Shown here: positions 7,435 through 13,552 of the stretch, piece after piece
Layout of the letters: every line of letters begins with the position of its first letter
How positions within the stretch are numbered: the first letter of the stretch is position 1
Source: Paracoccaceae bacterium
GTDB taxonomy: Bacteria > Pseudomonadota > Alphaproteobacteria > Rhodobacterales > Rhodobacteraceae
Length of the DNA: 13,552 nt
Reading direction: 5' to 3'
NCBI GenBank assembly: GCA_007128995.1
Contig: SKWJ01000269.1
Coordinates: forward strand, 1 to 13,552
Translations under genes and position numbers: made by a program
The notes under the pieces: model-generated
Told to the model about the DNA's origin: nothing
The model's input: the letters and a program-made list of their open reading frames with translations, nothing else
Database searches by the model: none

Positions 7435-9528
7435 TTATTCCGCAGCCTCTGCGGAAACTGTAAAAACCGGGTCCATGCGTGCAAGAATATCTTGCGCGAG
7501 GTGACACTTGATCTGGTGCCCCTCACCCAGGGTGCGCATCGGCGGAACTTCGGTTTCGCACAGGTTGCCGGGGACATCTTTCTTCCAGTGACAGCGCGTC
7601 TGGAAGGGGCATCCGGGCGGTGGGTTCATCGCCGAAGGAATGTCGCCCTCCAGCACGATACGTTTTTTCTGAACCCGGGTATCTGCAACCGGAACCGCTG
7701 ATAAAAGCGCTTCCGTGTAGGGGTGATAGGGCGGCGCAAAAACCTGATCCGTCCGCCCCAGTTCCACCACATGTCCAAGATACATGACCATCACACGATC
7801 AGACAGATAGCGGACAATCGAAAGATCATGACTGATGAAAAGGAGTGTTGTTCCGTTCTTGCGTTGAATATCCATAAGCAATTCGGTCACTGCCGCCTGG
7901 ACCGACACGTCAAGGGCGGAAACAGGCTCATCGGCGACAACGATCTTTGCGTCGCCAGCAAAGGCGCGCGCGATCCCGACACGTTGCTTCTGGCCACCCG
8001 AAAGCTGGCGCGGCATGCGTGTGGCAAAGGCGCGGGGCAGCTTCACCAGATCCAGCAACTCCAGCATGCGACTGGTGCGCTCGGCCGATGTCTTGCCGAT
8101 CTTGAATATCTCCAAGGCTCGAACGATCTGTGCACCAACCGTCATGGATGGATTGAGCGTGTCAAACGGGTTTTGGAAGACCATCTGCAAATGCGACACC
8201 GTATCAGTGTTGCGATGCTGGATCGGTGTCGATTGCACATTCTCATCAAATAGCATGATCTTGCCAGAGGTCGCCGTCTCGAGCCCCATCAGCACTTTTG
8301 CGAATGTGGATTTTCCGCAACCGGATTCACCCACAATTGCAAGGGTCTCTCCTTCATAGGCATCGAAACTCAATGTTTCATTCGCCTTGACGACCTTCGG
8401 GTCTCCGCCGGAAAAAAGACTGGAAGCCGCGACTTCGTAATATTTGCGAACGTCATCCATCCTCAGAATGACATCGCCAATTCTGGTTTCTGACACCTCC
8501 TTGCTGGCAATGAATGCCGCGTCCCAGTCAATTTTTTCGATGCGCAGGCATCGGCTTTCGTGGCGATCATGCCCTGCGATCCCAGCCATGGGGATATCGT
8601 GCCTGTCGCAGAGGCCTGACTTGAAATAGTCGCAGCGCGGGCCGAAATTGCACCCGTTTGGCCGTTCATTCGGAAGTGGAAAATTCCCCGGGATCGCGCG
8701 CAAAGGGCGTGCGTTCTTGCTGGCCGAGGGCAGCGGAATTGCCCGGAACAATGCCTGCGTATAGGGATGACGCATCTTGTTGAACACATCGCGGATATTT
8801 CCGGTTTCAACAGCTTCGCCCGAATACATCACGCAAAGTCGGTTGCAGACCTCCATGACCAAGCCAAGATTGTGGGAAATGAACAGCATTGACGTGCCAT
8901 ATTTGCGCCCAAGCTCTTTCACCAGATCAACAATACCTGCTTCGACTGTCACATCGAGGGCGGTTGTCGGCTCATCGAGGATCAGCAATTCCGGATTGGC
9001 CATAAGCGCCATCGCAATGACGATACGTTGCTGCTGCCCACCCGAAAGCTGGTGCGGGTAGGCACCAAGAATGCGGTCAGGATCAGGAAGCCGTACATCT
9101 GCAACCAGTTGGCGTGCACGTGCGCGCGCCGCACTTTCGGACATCCCCTGATGGGTCATCGGGACTTCCATGAGCTGTCGGCCGATTTTCATGGCAGGGT
9201 TCAACGACGCCATCGGTTCCTGATAGATCATGGCGATCTCGGCCCCACGCAATTTACCCAGCTCACGCGGACTCATGGAGCCCAGATCACGCCCCTTGAA
9301 CTTGATCGTGCCACCAACAATCCGGCCATTCACGCCAAGATCCTGCATCACCCCAAGCGCCACTGTGGATTTCCCGCACCCTGACTCGCCCACCAGCCCC
9401 ATCGCTTCGCCCGGCATCACAGTGCAGGAAAAATCCATCACCGCCGGTATTTCGCCGCCGCGCGTAAAGAAAGAAATCGAGAGGTTTTCAATCTCGAGAA
9501 TGGGATCGTCACGGCGTGTATCAGACAT
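7435..9528 (-). CDS. Fused double-ATPase subunit of an Opp/Dpp-type ABC importer
   Basis: One 697-residue chain with two complete nucleotide-binding domains, equivalent to DppD plus DppF. Domain 1: Walker A GESGCGKST 47-55, signature LSGGQ 161-165, Walker B LLILDEP 181-187, switch H219. Domain 2: Walker A 400-408, LSGGQ 509-513, Walker B IVVADEP 529-535, switch H567. Both should hydrolyse ATP on the inner membrane's cytoplasmic face. Each half keeps the oligopeptide-transporter C-terminal extension with four cysteines: C293, C299, C307, C327 and C640, C646, C657, C675. In some Opp/Dpp ATPases these bind a [4Fe-4S] cluster. Retaining both extensions probably explains why it is longer than YejF-type fusions. 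It is the last gene of the transporter operon but sits 277 bases after the DppC-like permease, with an antisense unit between. AGGGAAG lies upstream of the ATG. The substrate cannot be told from the ATPase. Confidence 0.95.
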   Translation of the reverse strand: MSDTRRDDPILEIENLSISFFTRGGEIPAVMDFSCTVMPGEAMGLVGESGCGKSTVALGVMQDLGVNGRIVGGTIKFKGRDLGSMSPRELGKLRGAEIAMIYQEPMASLNPAMKIGRQLMEVPMTHQGMSESAARARARQLVADVRLPDPDRILGAYPHQLSGGQQQRIVIAMALMANPELLILDEPTTALDVTVEAGIVDLVKELGRKYGTSMLFISHNLGLVMEVCNRLCVMYSGEAVETGNIRDVFNKMRHPYTQALFRAIPLPSASKNARPLRAIPGNFPLPNERPNGCNFGPRCDYFKSGLCDRHDIPMAGIAGHDRHESRCLRIEKIDWDAAFIASKEVSETRIGDVILRMDDVRKYYEVAASSLFSGGDPKVVKANETLSFDAYEGETLAIVGESGCGKSTFAKVLMGLETATSGKIMLFDENVQSTPIQHRNTDTVSHLQMVFQNPFDTLNPSMTVGAQIVRALEIFKIGKTSAERTSRMLELLDLVKLPRAFATRMPRQLSGGQKQRVGIARAFAGDAKIVVADEPVSALDVSVQAAVTELLMDIQRKNGTTLLFISHDLSIVRYLSDRVMVMYLGHVVELGRTDQVFAPPYHPYTEALLSAVPVADTRVQKKRIVLEGDIPSAMNPPPGCPFQTRCHWKKDVPGNLCETEVPPMRTLGEGHQIKCHLAQDILARMDPVFTVSAEAAE

Positions 9529-9578
9529 CGGAATTCTTCCCTAACCAGAAATACAGCCGACAAAGTGCCTGCTTTTTC

Positions 9579-9603
9579 GGAACTGCCTGCCGTCGCAAGA
9601 GTT
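9579..9603 (+). promoter_or_regulatory. Possible ECF (EcfG-like) promoter for the microprotein unit
   Basis: GGAAC (9579-9583), then exactly 17 bases, then GTT (9601-9603) matches the alphaproteobacterial general-stress ECF promoter pattern GGAAC-N16/17-(c)GTT, although the base before GTT is A rather than the common C. Transcription would begin near 9610 and leave a leader of about 23 bases before the ATG, a sensible distance. Some Rhodobacterales are thought to lack EcfG, and no sigma factor is visible here, so another ECF sigma or chance remains possible. Confidence 0.35.
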
Positions 9604-9632
9604 CTCTGACCATGTAACAAGGAGATATGAAA

Positions 9633-9707
9633 ATGCCACTTCTGCTTTGGTTGTTGGGCGTACCGCTTTCAGTCGTCATTTTGCTTCTGCTTTTCGGGGT
9701 GCTCTGA
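9633..9707 (+). CDS. 24-residue hydrophobic single-pass membrane microprotein
   Basis: Translating from the ATG at 9633 gives a 24-residue peptide: MPLLLWLLGVPL followed by a run of V, I and L, ending LLFGVL. It is hydrophobic throughout, with no charged residue, and is long enough for one transmembrane helix. A perfect AAGGAG at 9619-9624 is 8 bases from this ATG; an in-frame ATG at 9627 (adding MK) is only 2 bases away and so less likely. A strong hairpin terminator follows at 9733-9762 and a possible promoter precedes it, so it looks like a free-standing one-gene unit. It lies antisense to the ABC transporter operon, between the DppC-like permease and ATPase genes. I do not recognise the family; its function is unknown. 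The transcript could instead, or also, act as an antisense RNA. I am fairly confident that it is expressed because ribosome site, ORF and terminator fit together. Confidence 0.65.
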   Translation: MPLLLWLLGVPLSVVILLLLFGVL

Positions 9708-9732
9708 ATAGGCGCGTGACACTGATGCATAT

Positions 9733-9762
9733 GGGCAGCGCCTCATCGGCGCTGCCCTTTGT
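9733..9762 (+). terminator. Hairpin terminator after the microprotein ORF
   Basis: GGGCAGCGCC (9733-9742) and GGCGCTGCCC (9748-9757) form a perfect 10-bp stem with a 5-base loop TCATC, followed on the plus strand by TTTGT. It lies 25 bases after the microprotein stop codon. The T-run is short, but the stem is very stable. On the operon strand the same hairpin forms without a T-run, so it is a plus-strand terminator and only a possible attenuator for the operon. Confidence 0.7.
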
Positions 9763-9800
9763 CCAACCAAGCCGCCCTCACCTATCTCCATCGCATCCAA

Positions 9801-9807
9801 CCTCCTT
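9801..9807 (-). promoter_or_regulatory. Strong Shine-Dalgarno site with no convincing gene behind it
   Basis: The DppC-like gene ends in TAAGGAGG, so a perfect AAGGAGG overlaps its stop codon, just as TAAAGGAGG does at the end of the DppB-like gene. The downstream ATGs open only a 4-codon ORF (from 9796) and a 40-codon ORF (9669-9791) of unconvincing composition. The ATPase start is 270 bases further on. This may be the relic ribosome site of a gene that once followed directly. Confidence 0.45.
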
Positions 9808-10966
9808 AATCTTTCAGACTTTCTTCCCGCAGACCATCCGCCAACAGATTCAGCCCAAGCACCAGCGACATAAGCGCAAGTGCGGGCGCCAGAGCTGCGT
9901 GCGGATAGACAGTCAACAGGCGCCGCCCCTGATTGATGGTCGAGCCCCAGTCAGGGCTTTCGGGCGCAACACCCAAGCCGAAAAAGCCGAGCGTCCCCAG
10001 CAGGATCGTTGTATATCCGATCCGCAGACAAAAATCGACGATCAGCGGCCCCCGCGCATTGGGCAGAATCTCCCAAAGCATGATATACCAAGGTCCTTCG
10101 CCCCGCGTCTGGGCAGCGGCGACATAGTCGCGCGTCTTGATATCAAGGGTGATGCCGCGAACGATCCGGAATACGGTCGGCGCATTCACAAACACCACTG
10201 CGACAAACACATTCAGCAAATTGGGCGACATACCCCAAAGTCCCAGCGGGTCCAGATTGAAGGCAAGGCCGGAATAGGCCCACAGGCCGATCACCAGCAC
10301 CGCACCGACGTAAAGATTGCGCTTCATGGGCTGGGTAAAAAACCGGGCGTTCAGCAGGACCGTGAAGAAAAGGACCGGCACGAGAAACAATATCCCGGCC
10401 ATGACACGCGGAATGGCGGTGTTCTGGATCTCGGGCGCGACCAGCAGGAAAAACAGCAGGATCACCGGAAACGCCAGCACCAGATTGGCCACGAATGTCA
10501 GGCTTGTATCAAGCCGTCCCCCGACATAACCGGCAGGAAGCCCGAGAGAGATGCCGATCATGAATGAGATCATCGCGGCGAAGGGTGCGATGCGCAAGAC
10601 TTCGCGCGCGCCCATCACCATTCGTGAAAACACATCCCGCGCCAGAGCATCCCCGCCCAGAAGAAAATAGGCGTAGTGGTCTTCGGCATTGCGCAAGGGG
10701 CTGCCGGGCGCCGCATTCCGCATGCCACTGAACTGGGCCAGAGGGTCATGCGTGATGACCATATCGGCGAACAATGCAACGAAAACCCAGAACATCACGA
10801 TCGCAAAGCCGATCATACCGACAACACTGTCAAACAGCTTGCCATACAGACCAAGGCGACGCCGGTAGAGGATCGACACAGCAAACAACACGATAAGGGC
10901 TGCCCAAATCGGCCAGAGCTGCACAAACAGCCGCGTGAAAATGCCAGCCCAGCTTAACGGTTCCAT
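9806..10966 (-). CDS. DppC-like ABC importer permease with extra membrane segments
   Basis: An inner-membrane permease of the peptide/nickel family; it pairs with the DppB-like subunit and the fused ATPase. Conserved points: LGGDALARDVFSRMVMGAR (103-121), matching the LGTD-x2-GRD-x2-SR motif of DppC proteins; the EAA coupling loop DYVAAAQTRGEGPWYIMLWE (280-299); and GFFGLGVAPESPDWG (327-341). At 386 residues it is some 80-90 longer than a typical DppC. The excess comes from an extra N-terminal membrane segment (about 17-33, before the usual one at 49-70) and an insertion at about 180-255 that includes hydrophobic stretches near 190-205 and 219-234. AAAGGAGG overlaps the DppB-like stop and is 9 bases from this ATG; only 15 bases separate the two genes, so translation is probably coupled. 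The role is secure, the substrate unknown. Confidence 0.92.
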   Translation of the reverse strand: MEPLSWAGIFTRLFVQLWPIWAALIVLFAVSILYRRRLGLYGKLFDSVVGMIGFAIVMFWVFVALFADMVITHDPLAQFSGMRNAAPGSPLRNAEDHYAYFLLGGDALARDVFSRMVMGAREVLRIAPFAAMISFMIGISLGLPAGYVGGRLDTSLTFVANLVLAFPVILLFFLLVAPEIQNTAIPRVMAGILFLVPVLFFTVLLNARFFTQPMKRNLYVGAVLVIGLWAYSGLAFNLDPLGLWGMSPNLLNVFVAVVFVNAPTVFRIVRGITLDIKTRDYVAAAQTRGEGPWYIMLWEILPNARGPLIVDFCLRIGYTTILLGTLGFFGLGVAPESPDWGSTINQGRRLLTVYPHAALAPALALMSLVLGLNLLADGLREESLKD

Positions 10967-10981
10967 GATCCCGCGCCTCCT

Positions 10982-12073
10982 TTATGCAACGCGGATGCGT
11001 GGGTTGAGCCAGACATACCCGATATCCGAGATGAGCTGGGTGATGAGAACAACAAGCACGGCAACCACCGAAGCCGCCAGCAGCAATTCTATGTCATTAT
11101 TCGCGGCCGCTTCGAACAGCGTCCATCCAAAACCGGGATAGCTGAAAAGCACCTCGACGATCACGACACCATTCAACAACCAGGGAATTTGCAGCATGAT
11201 CACCGTGAAGGGGGCAATCAATGCATTTCGCAGGGCGTGACGCAGAACAATCGTCCCGAAACTTACCCCTTTCAGGCGTGCGGTCCGGATGTATTGCTGG
11301 GTCATCACTTCGGTCATCGATGCACGGGTGATCCTTGCGATATAGCCCATCCCATAAAGGGCGATCGTCATCACGGGCAGGGCGAAATTCCAGAATGTGA
11401 TCTTCTCTATCGCAGATCGGGCGTTGCCCTGAAACAGCACCGGACCATCGATCACGCCCCAACTCACCAACAGCGGCGACAGCCCGACTGCCGAAGAGGC
11501 AAGCAGCGCGATGAACACGACCCCAGACACATATTCGGGCGTCGCGGTCGAAGCGATTGCAAAGGTCGACAATGATCGATCCATCCGCGACCCCTCGCGC
11601 ATGCCAGCAAGCACCCCGACGGCAAGTGCCATCGGGACCATGACGATCAGAACCCACAGCATGAGCCAACCTGTCGCCCCCAGTCGCGCTGCAATCACAT
11701 CAGAGACGGGCGCGCGGAACCGCGTGGAATTGCCCCAATAGCCCTGCAACAGGCCGCACCGGACAGCGACAGTCTGGGGGTCGGCATGGCCTGCCATCTG
11801 ATAGCACCGACCTGTAATGCCCCCATCTGCGGTCTCTGCAGTCCATCCCGGAACCACGCCCAGCCACTCGCCATAGCGCATCAGCATCGGCTGATTATAA
11901 CCATTGCGCGCCAGCCAGGTTGCGACTTCGGCATCGGAAATCCGGGACCCTGCCTGCGTCTTGGCCAGGGTTTCCAGCTTCGCCGGTAGATTGGTCAGGT
12001 AAAAGACGACAAAAGTCAGGCATAGGGCCGTGACAAGCATCACACCAATTCGGCGGGCGAGAAACAGTAGCAT
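10982..12073 (-). CDS. DppB-like ABC importer permease with an enlarged periplasmic loop
   Basis: An inner-membrane permease of 363 residues. A first membrane helix at about 10-28 and a periplasmic loop of some 100 residues are followed by five hydrophobic segments between about 134 and 355. The EAA loop QYIRTARLKGVSFGTIVLRH (260-279) contacts the ATPase. VEVLFSYPGFGWTLFEAA (306-323) matches the conserved end of DppB proteins, and GYWGNSTRFRAPVSDVIAAR (111-130) corresponds to the usual 'GDLGxS...PV' stretch. Relative to standard DppB, about 35 residues are inserted just before this (about 75-108) and contain two cysteines, C90 and C106, which could form a periplasmic disulfide. AGGAGG lies 4 bases before the ATG. 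It follows the solute-binding protein gene by 95 bases. A YejB-type identity was considered, but the loop sequence does not match what I recall. Confidence 0.93.
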   Translation of the reverse strand: MLLFLARRIGVMLVTALCLTFVVFYLTNLPAKLETLAKTQAGSRISDAEVATWLARNGYNQPMLMRYGEWLGVVPGWTAETADGGITGRCYQMAGHADPQTVAVRCGLLQGYWGNSTRFRAPVSDVIAARLGATGWLMLWVLIVMVPMALAVGVLAGMREGSRMDRSLSTFAIASTATPEYVSGVVFIALLASSAVGLSPLLVSWGVIDGPVLFQGNARSAIEKITFWNFALPVMTIALYGMGYIARITRASMTEVMTQQYIRTARLKGVSFGTIVLRHALRNALIAPFTVIMLQIPWLLNGVVIVEVLFSYPGFGWTLFEAAANNDIELLLAASVVAVLVVLITQLISDIGYVWLNPRIRVA

Positions 12074-12135
12074 CCTGCCTCCTGTCTGCTGGGCCGACCT
12101 GGGCCCCTGAGTAGCTCAGCGGGAAAGGAAAGTGC

Positions 12136-12161
12136 AGTGCGGCACCCGAAGGCCCCGCACT
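12136..12161 (-). promoter_or_regulatory. Intercistronic stem-loop after the solute-binding protein gene
   Basis: Read on the minus strand, an 11-position stem (AGTGCGGGGCC with GGTGCCGCACT; one G-G mismatch, one G-T pair) closes a TTCG tetraloop in a C-G context, the very stable cUUCGg type. It begins 7 bases after the solute-binding protein stop. No T-run follows directly. Such hairpins often protect the 3' end of binding-protein mRNA and lower expression of the downstream permeases; that role here is inferred. Confidence 0.55.
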
Positions 12162-12168
12162 GACCCCA

Positions 12169-13552
12169 TCAGGAAAAGGCGTAGTACTGGTAACGCACCT
12201 CGAATGTCGGGTGCATTTCCGCGTTCAGGACATTTGGGCGCGCATTGCGATAGAGCGAGCGCCAGTAGGGCTGGATCAGCACACCTTCATCCAGCATGAT
12301 CTGCTGGATCTGGGCCATCACCTCACGACGCGCATCGGCATCAGCGATACCGTTGGCTTCATCCAGAAGCGCGTCGAATTCCGCATTGGCGAAGCCAGAC
12401 TCGTTCCAGGCGACGCCGCCGCGATAGGCAAGGTTCAGCACCTGTACGCCCAACGGACGCATGGCCCAGTTCGTGGCCGAAAACGGGTAGTTCAGCCAGT
12501 CATTCCAGAATGTTGCGCCCGGAAGGATCGTGCGCCGGATGTTGATCCCCGCAGCCCTGATCTGCGCGGCCACACTGTCACAGGTTGCAGCCTGCCAGTC
12601 ATCATCGATCGAGATCAATTCGAACTCGTGATCACCCAGTCCCTCGGCCTCGATCATCGCGCGCGCTTCGGCAGGGTCGAACGGAGTTCCGCCTGTTTCC
12701 GCATATTCCGGATGGATCGGACAGACATGATGATTATCTGCGACGGTTCCAAGATCGTTATAACCCAACTCAAGAACGATCTCGTTATTCACAGCCATTT
12801 GCAGCGCGCGGCGCACATTCACATTGTCATAGGGTTCCTGGCTCTGGTTGAACCTGACCGCGATTGTCGATGCGGTGATCGCTTCTGAGGAGGGCATCCC
12901 GATGGTTTCGAACAGAGTGACAAAGTCGCCCGTGGTTTCATAGGTCAAATCTATTTCGCCACCTTCCGCAGCCGCCAGCCAGGCCGCCGGGTCTGTGCCC
13001 AGATCAACGAATTCAATACGGTCGAGATAGGCCCCATTCCCTTCGTTCCACCAAGTATGATCCGAGTTGCGTTCTATCACCGCACCAATACCTGTGTCAT
13101 GGCTGACAGGCATGTAGGGGCCCGTGCCAATCGGGTTGTCAGTCGGATCGCCCCCCCCATAAGACGGGTGAACAATGGCCGCAGGATAATCGGCCATGCT
13201 GACAATAATCGCGATATCGGGACTGGACAGGTGCAACCTTACGGTAAGATCATCAACAATCTCGACTGCGCCTTCGCGCAGCGCGCCATCTTCAGACAGT
13301 GCAGACATGCGCGACGCCATCGAATTGCCCTCTACCGACGCATCGCACCAGCGCTCGATATTATGGGCAACATCTGCTGCAGTGAAATCATCGCCATTGT
13401 TCCACGTCACACCCGGACGGACATTCAATGTGTAGATCGTGGCGTCGTCATTGGCCTCCCAACTCTCAAGCAAGACAGGCTGCACGGTGCCGTCGCGCTC
13501 ATAACTGACCAGATATTCCAGCCAGCCACGGCAGATATTGGCAAGTTCCGAC
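12169..13552 (-). CDS. Solute-binding protein, family 5 (peptide/nickel type), N-terminus missing
   Basis: The reading frame is open to the right edge of the window (460 codons plus stop visible), so the start, signal peptide and first part of the protein lie outside. A GTG at 13485 is internal: the frame reads [14 protein letters not shown], then [17 protein letters not shown], upstream of and across it. Family 5 features: LLESWE...[22 protein letters not shown] near the visible N-terminus; [11 protein letters not shown] in the middle; [23 protein letters not shown]; and PEEAR-like [16 protein letters not shown] with a periplasmic DppA-like ending. These proteins capture ligands in the periplasm and deliver them to the permeases encoded downstream. 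The substrate (peptide, opine, sugar derivative or other) cannot be told. It is the first gene of the operon visible here, and its promoter is outside the window. Confidence 0.93.
   Translation of the reverse strand, partial: SELANICRGWLEYLVSYERDGTVQPVLLESWEANDDATIYTLNVRPGVTWNNGDDFTAADVAHNIERWCDASVEGNSMASRMSALSEDGALREGAVEIVDDLTVRLHLSSPDIAIIVSMADYPAAIVHPSYGGGDPTDNPIGTGPYMPVSHDTGIGAVIERNSDHTWWNEGNGAYLDRIEFVDLGTDPAAWLAAAEGGEIDLTYETTGDFVTLFETIGMPSSEAITASTIAVRFNQSQEPYDNVNVRRALQMAVNNEIVLELGYNDLGTVADNHHVCPIHPEYAETGGTPFDPAEARAMIEAEGLGDHEFELISIDDDWQAATCDSVAAQIRAAGINIRRTILPGATFWNDWLNYPFSATNWAMRPLGVQVLNLAYRGGVAWNESGFANAEFDALLDEANGIADADARREVMAQIQQIMLDEGVLIQPYWRSLYRNARPNVLNAEMHPTFEVRYQYYAFS

Noticed and set aside
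9669..9791. 40-codon minus-strand ORF after AAGGAGG at the end of the DppC-like gene
   Set aside because: The ribosome site is strong and 9 bases away, but the peptide (MEIGEGGLVGQRAAPMRR...) is hydrophilic and unrecognised, and its sequence is explained by the antisense terminator arms and microprotein ORF. Kept only as part of a finding.
9647..10567. 306-codon plus-strand open frame over the microprotein region and DppC-like gene
   Set aside because: Beyond the microprotein it is antisense to a well-supported permease. It is dominated by Q, H, R, D and K, with no motif. It begins in a different frame from the microprotein and lacks its own ribosome site.
12109..12123. tRNA-like string GAGTAGCTCAGCGGG in the gap after the binding protein gene
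   Set aside because: It resembles a tRNA D-arm, but no anticodon arm, no TTC T-arm and no matching acceptor stem follow at tRNA spacing.
12211..12888. 225-codon plus-strand open frame opposite the solute-binding protein
   Set aside because: It is antisense to a clear family 5 binding protein; there is no ribosome site and no recognisable motif.
1..13552. Mobile element, CRISPR array, defence island, biosynthetic cluster or riboswitch
   Set aside because: No transposase, integrase, direct-repeat array, nuclease, synthase module or recognisable riboswitch was seen on either strand. Apart from the microprotein unit, the genes are ordinary chromosomal families.

Overview
The window looks like chromosome of a Rhodobacterales-type alphaproteobacterium (Rhodobacteraceae/Roseobacteraceae). 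The evidence is moderately GC-rich coding sequence, protein families and gene neighbours typical of that order (gpmI beside a ctpA-type protease, a PAS-7-like REC phosphatase), and strong AAGGAG-type ribosome binding sites. This placement is inferred from protein character, not from a search. I see no insertion sequence, phage gene, CRISPR array, rRNA or tRNA.

Layout, left to right. (1) 1-3259, all on the minus strand: the first 75 codons of an exported S41 C-terminal processing protease (ctpA-like, runs off the left edge), phosphoglycerate mutase gpmI, and argininosuccinate synthase argG. (2) 3393-5062, plus strand, divergent from argG: a small hotdog-fold acyl-CoA thioesterase that overlaps a short-form threonine ammonia-lyase (ilvA) by 4 bases. 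(3) 5096-7322: a signalling pair, with a single-domain histidine phosphotransfer (HPt) protein on the minus strand, divergent from a REC-PAS-coiled coil-PP2C (SpoIIE/RsbU-like) phosphatase on the plus strand. (4) 7435-13552, minus strand: a peptide/nickel-family (Opp/Dpp) ABC importer operon, read right to left as solute-binding protein (cut by the right edge), DppB-like permease, DppC-like permease, and a single polypeptide carrying two ATPase domains.

The most unusual point is the 277-base gap between the DppC-like permease and the ATPase gene. It holds a compact plus-strand unit, antisense to the operon: a possible GGAAC-N17-GTT promoter, a perfect AAGGAG ribosome binding site, a 24-codon ORF for an almost wholly hydrophobic single-pass microprotein, and a 10-bp hairpin terminator. 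On the operon strand, the DppC-like gene ends on a strong AAGGAGG with no credible gene behind it, as if the cassette had come between that site and the ATPase gene.

How the parts work together: region 4 encodes a complete importer of unknown substrate. It has enlarged permeases and two four-cysteine sets in the ATPase that may hold iron-sulfur clusters. Region 3 suggests a phosphorelay output that controls an unlinked anti-sigma/antagonist system. Regions 1 and 2 are mainly housekeeping: glycolysis, arginine and isoleucine synthesis, and envelope proteolysis. No gap without a gene reaches 300 bases.
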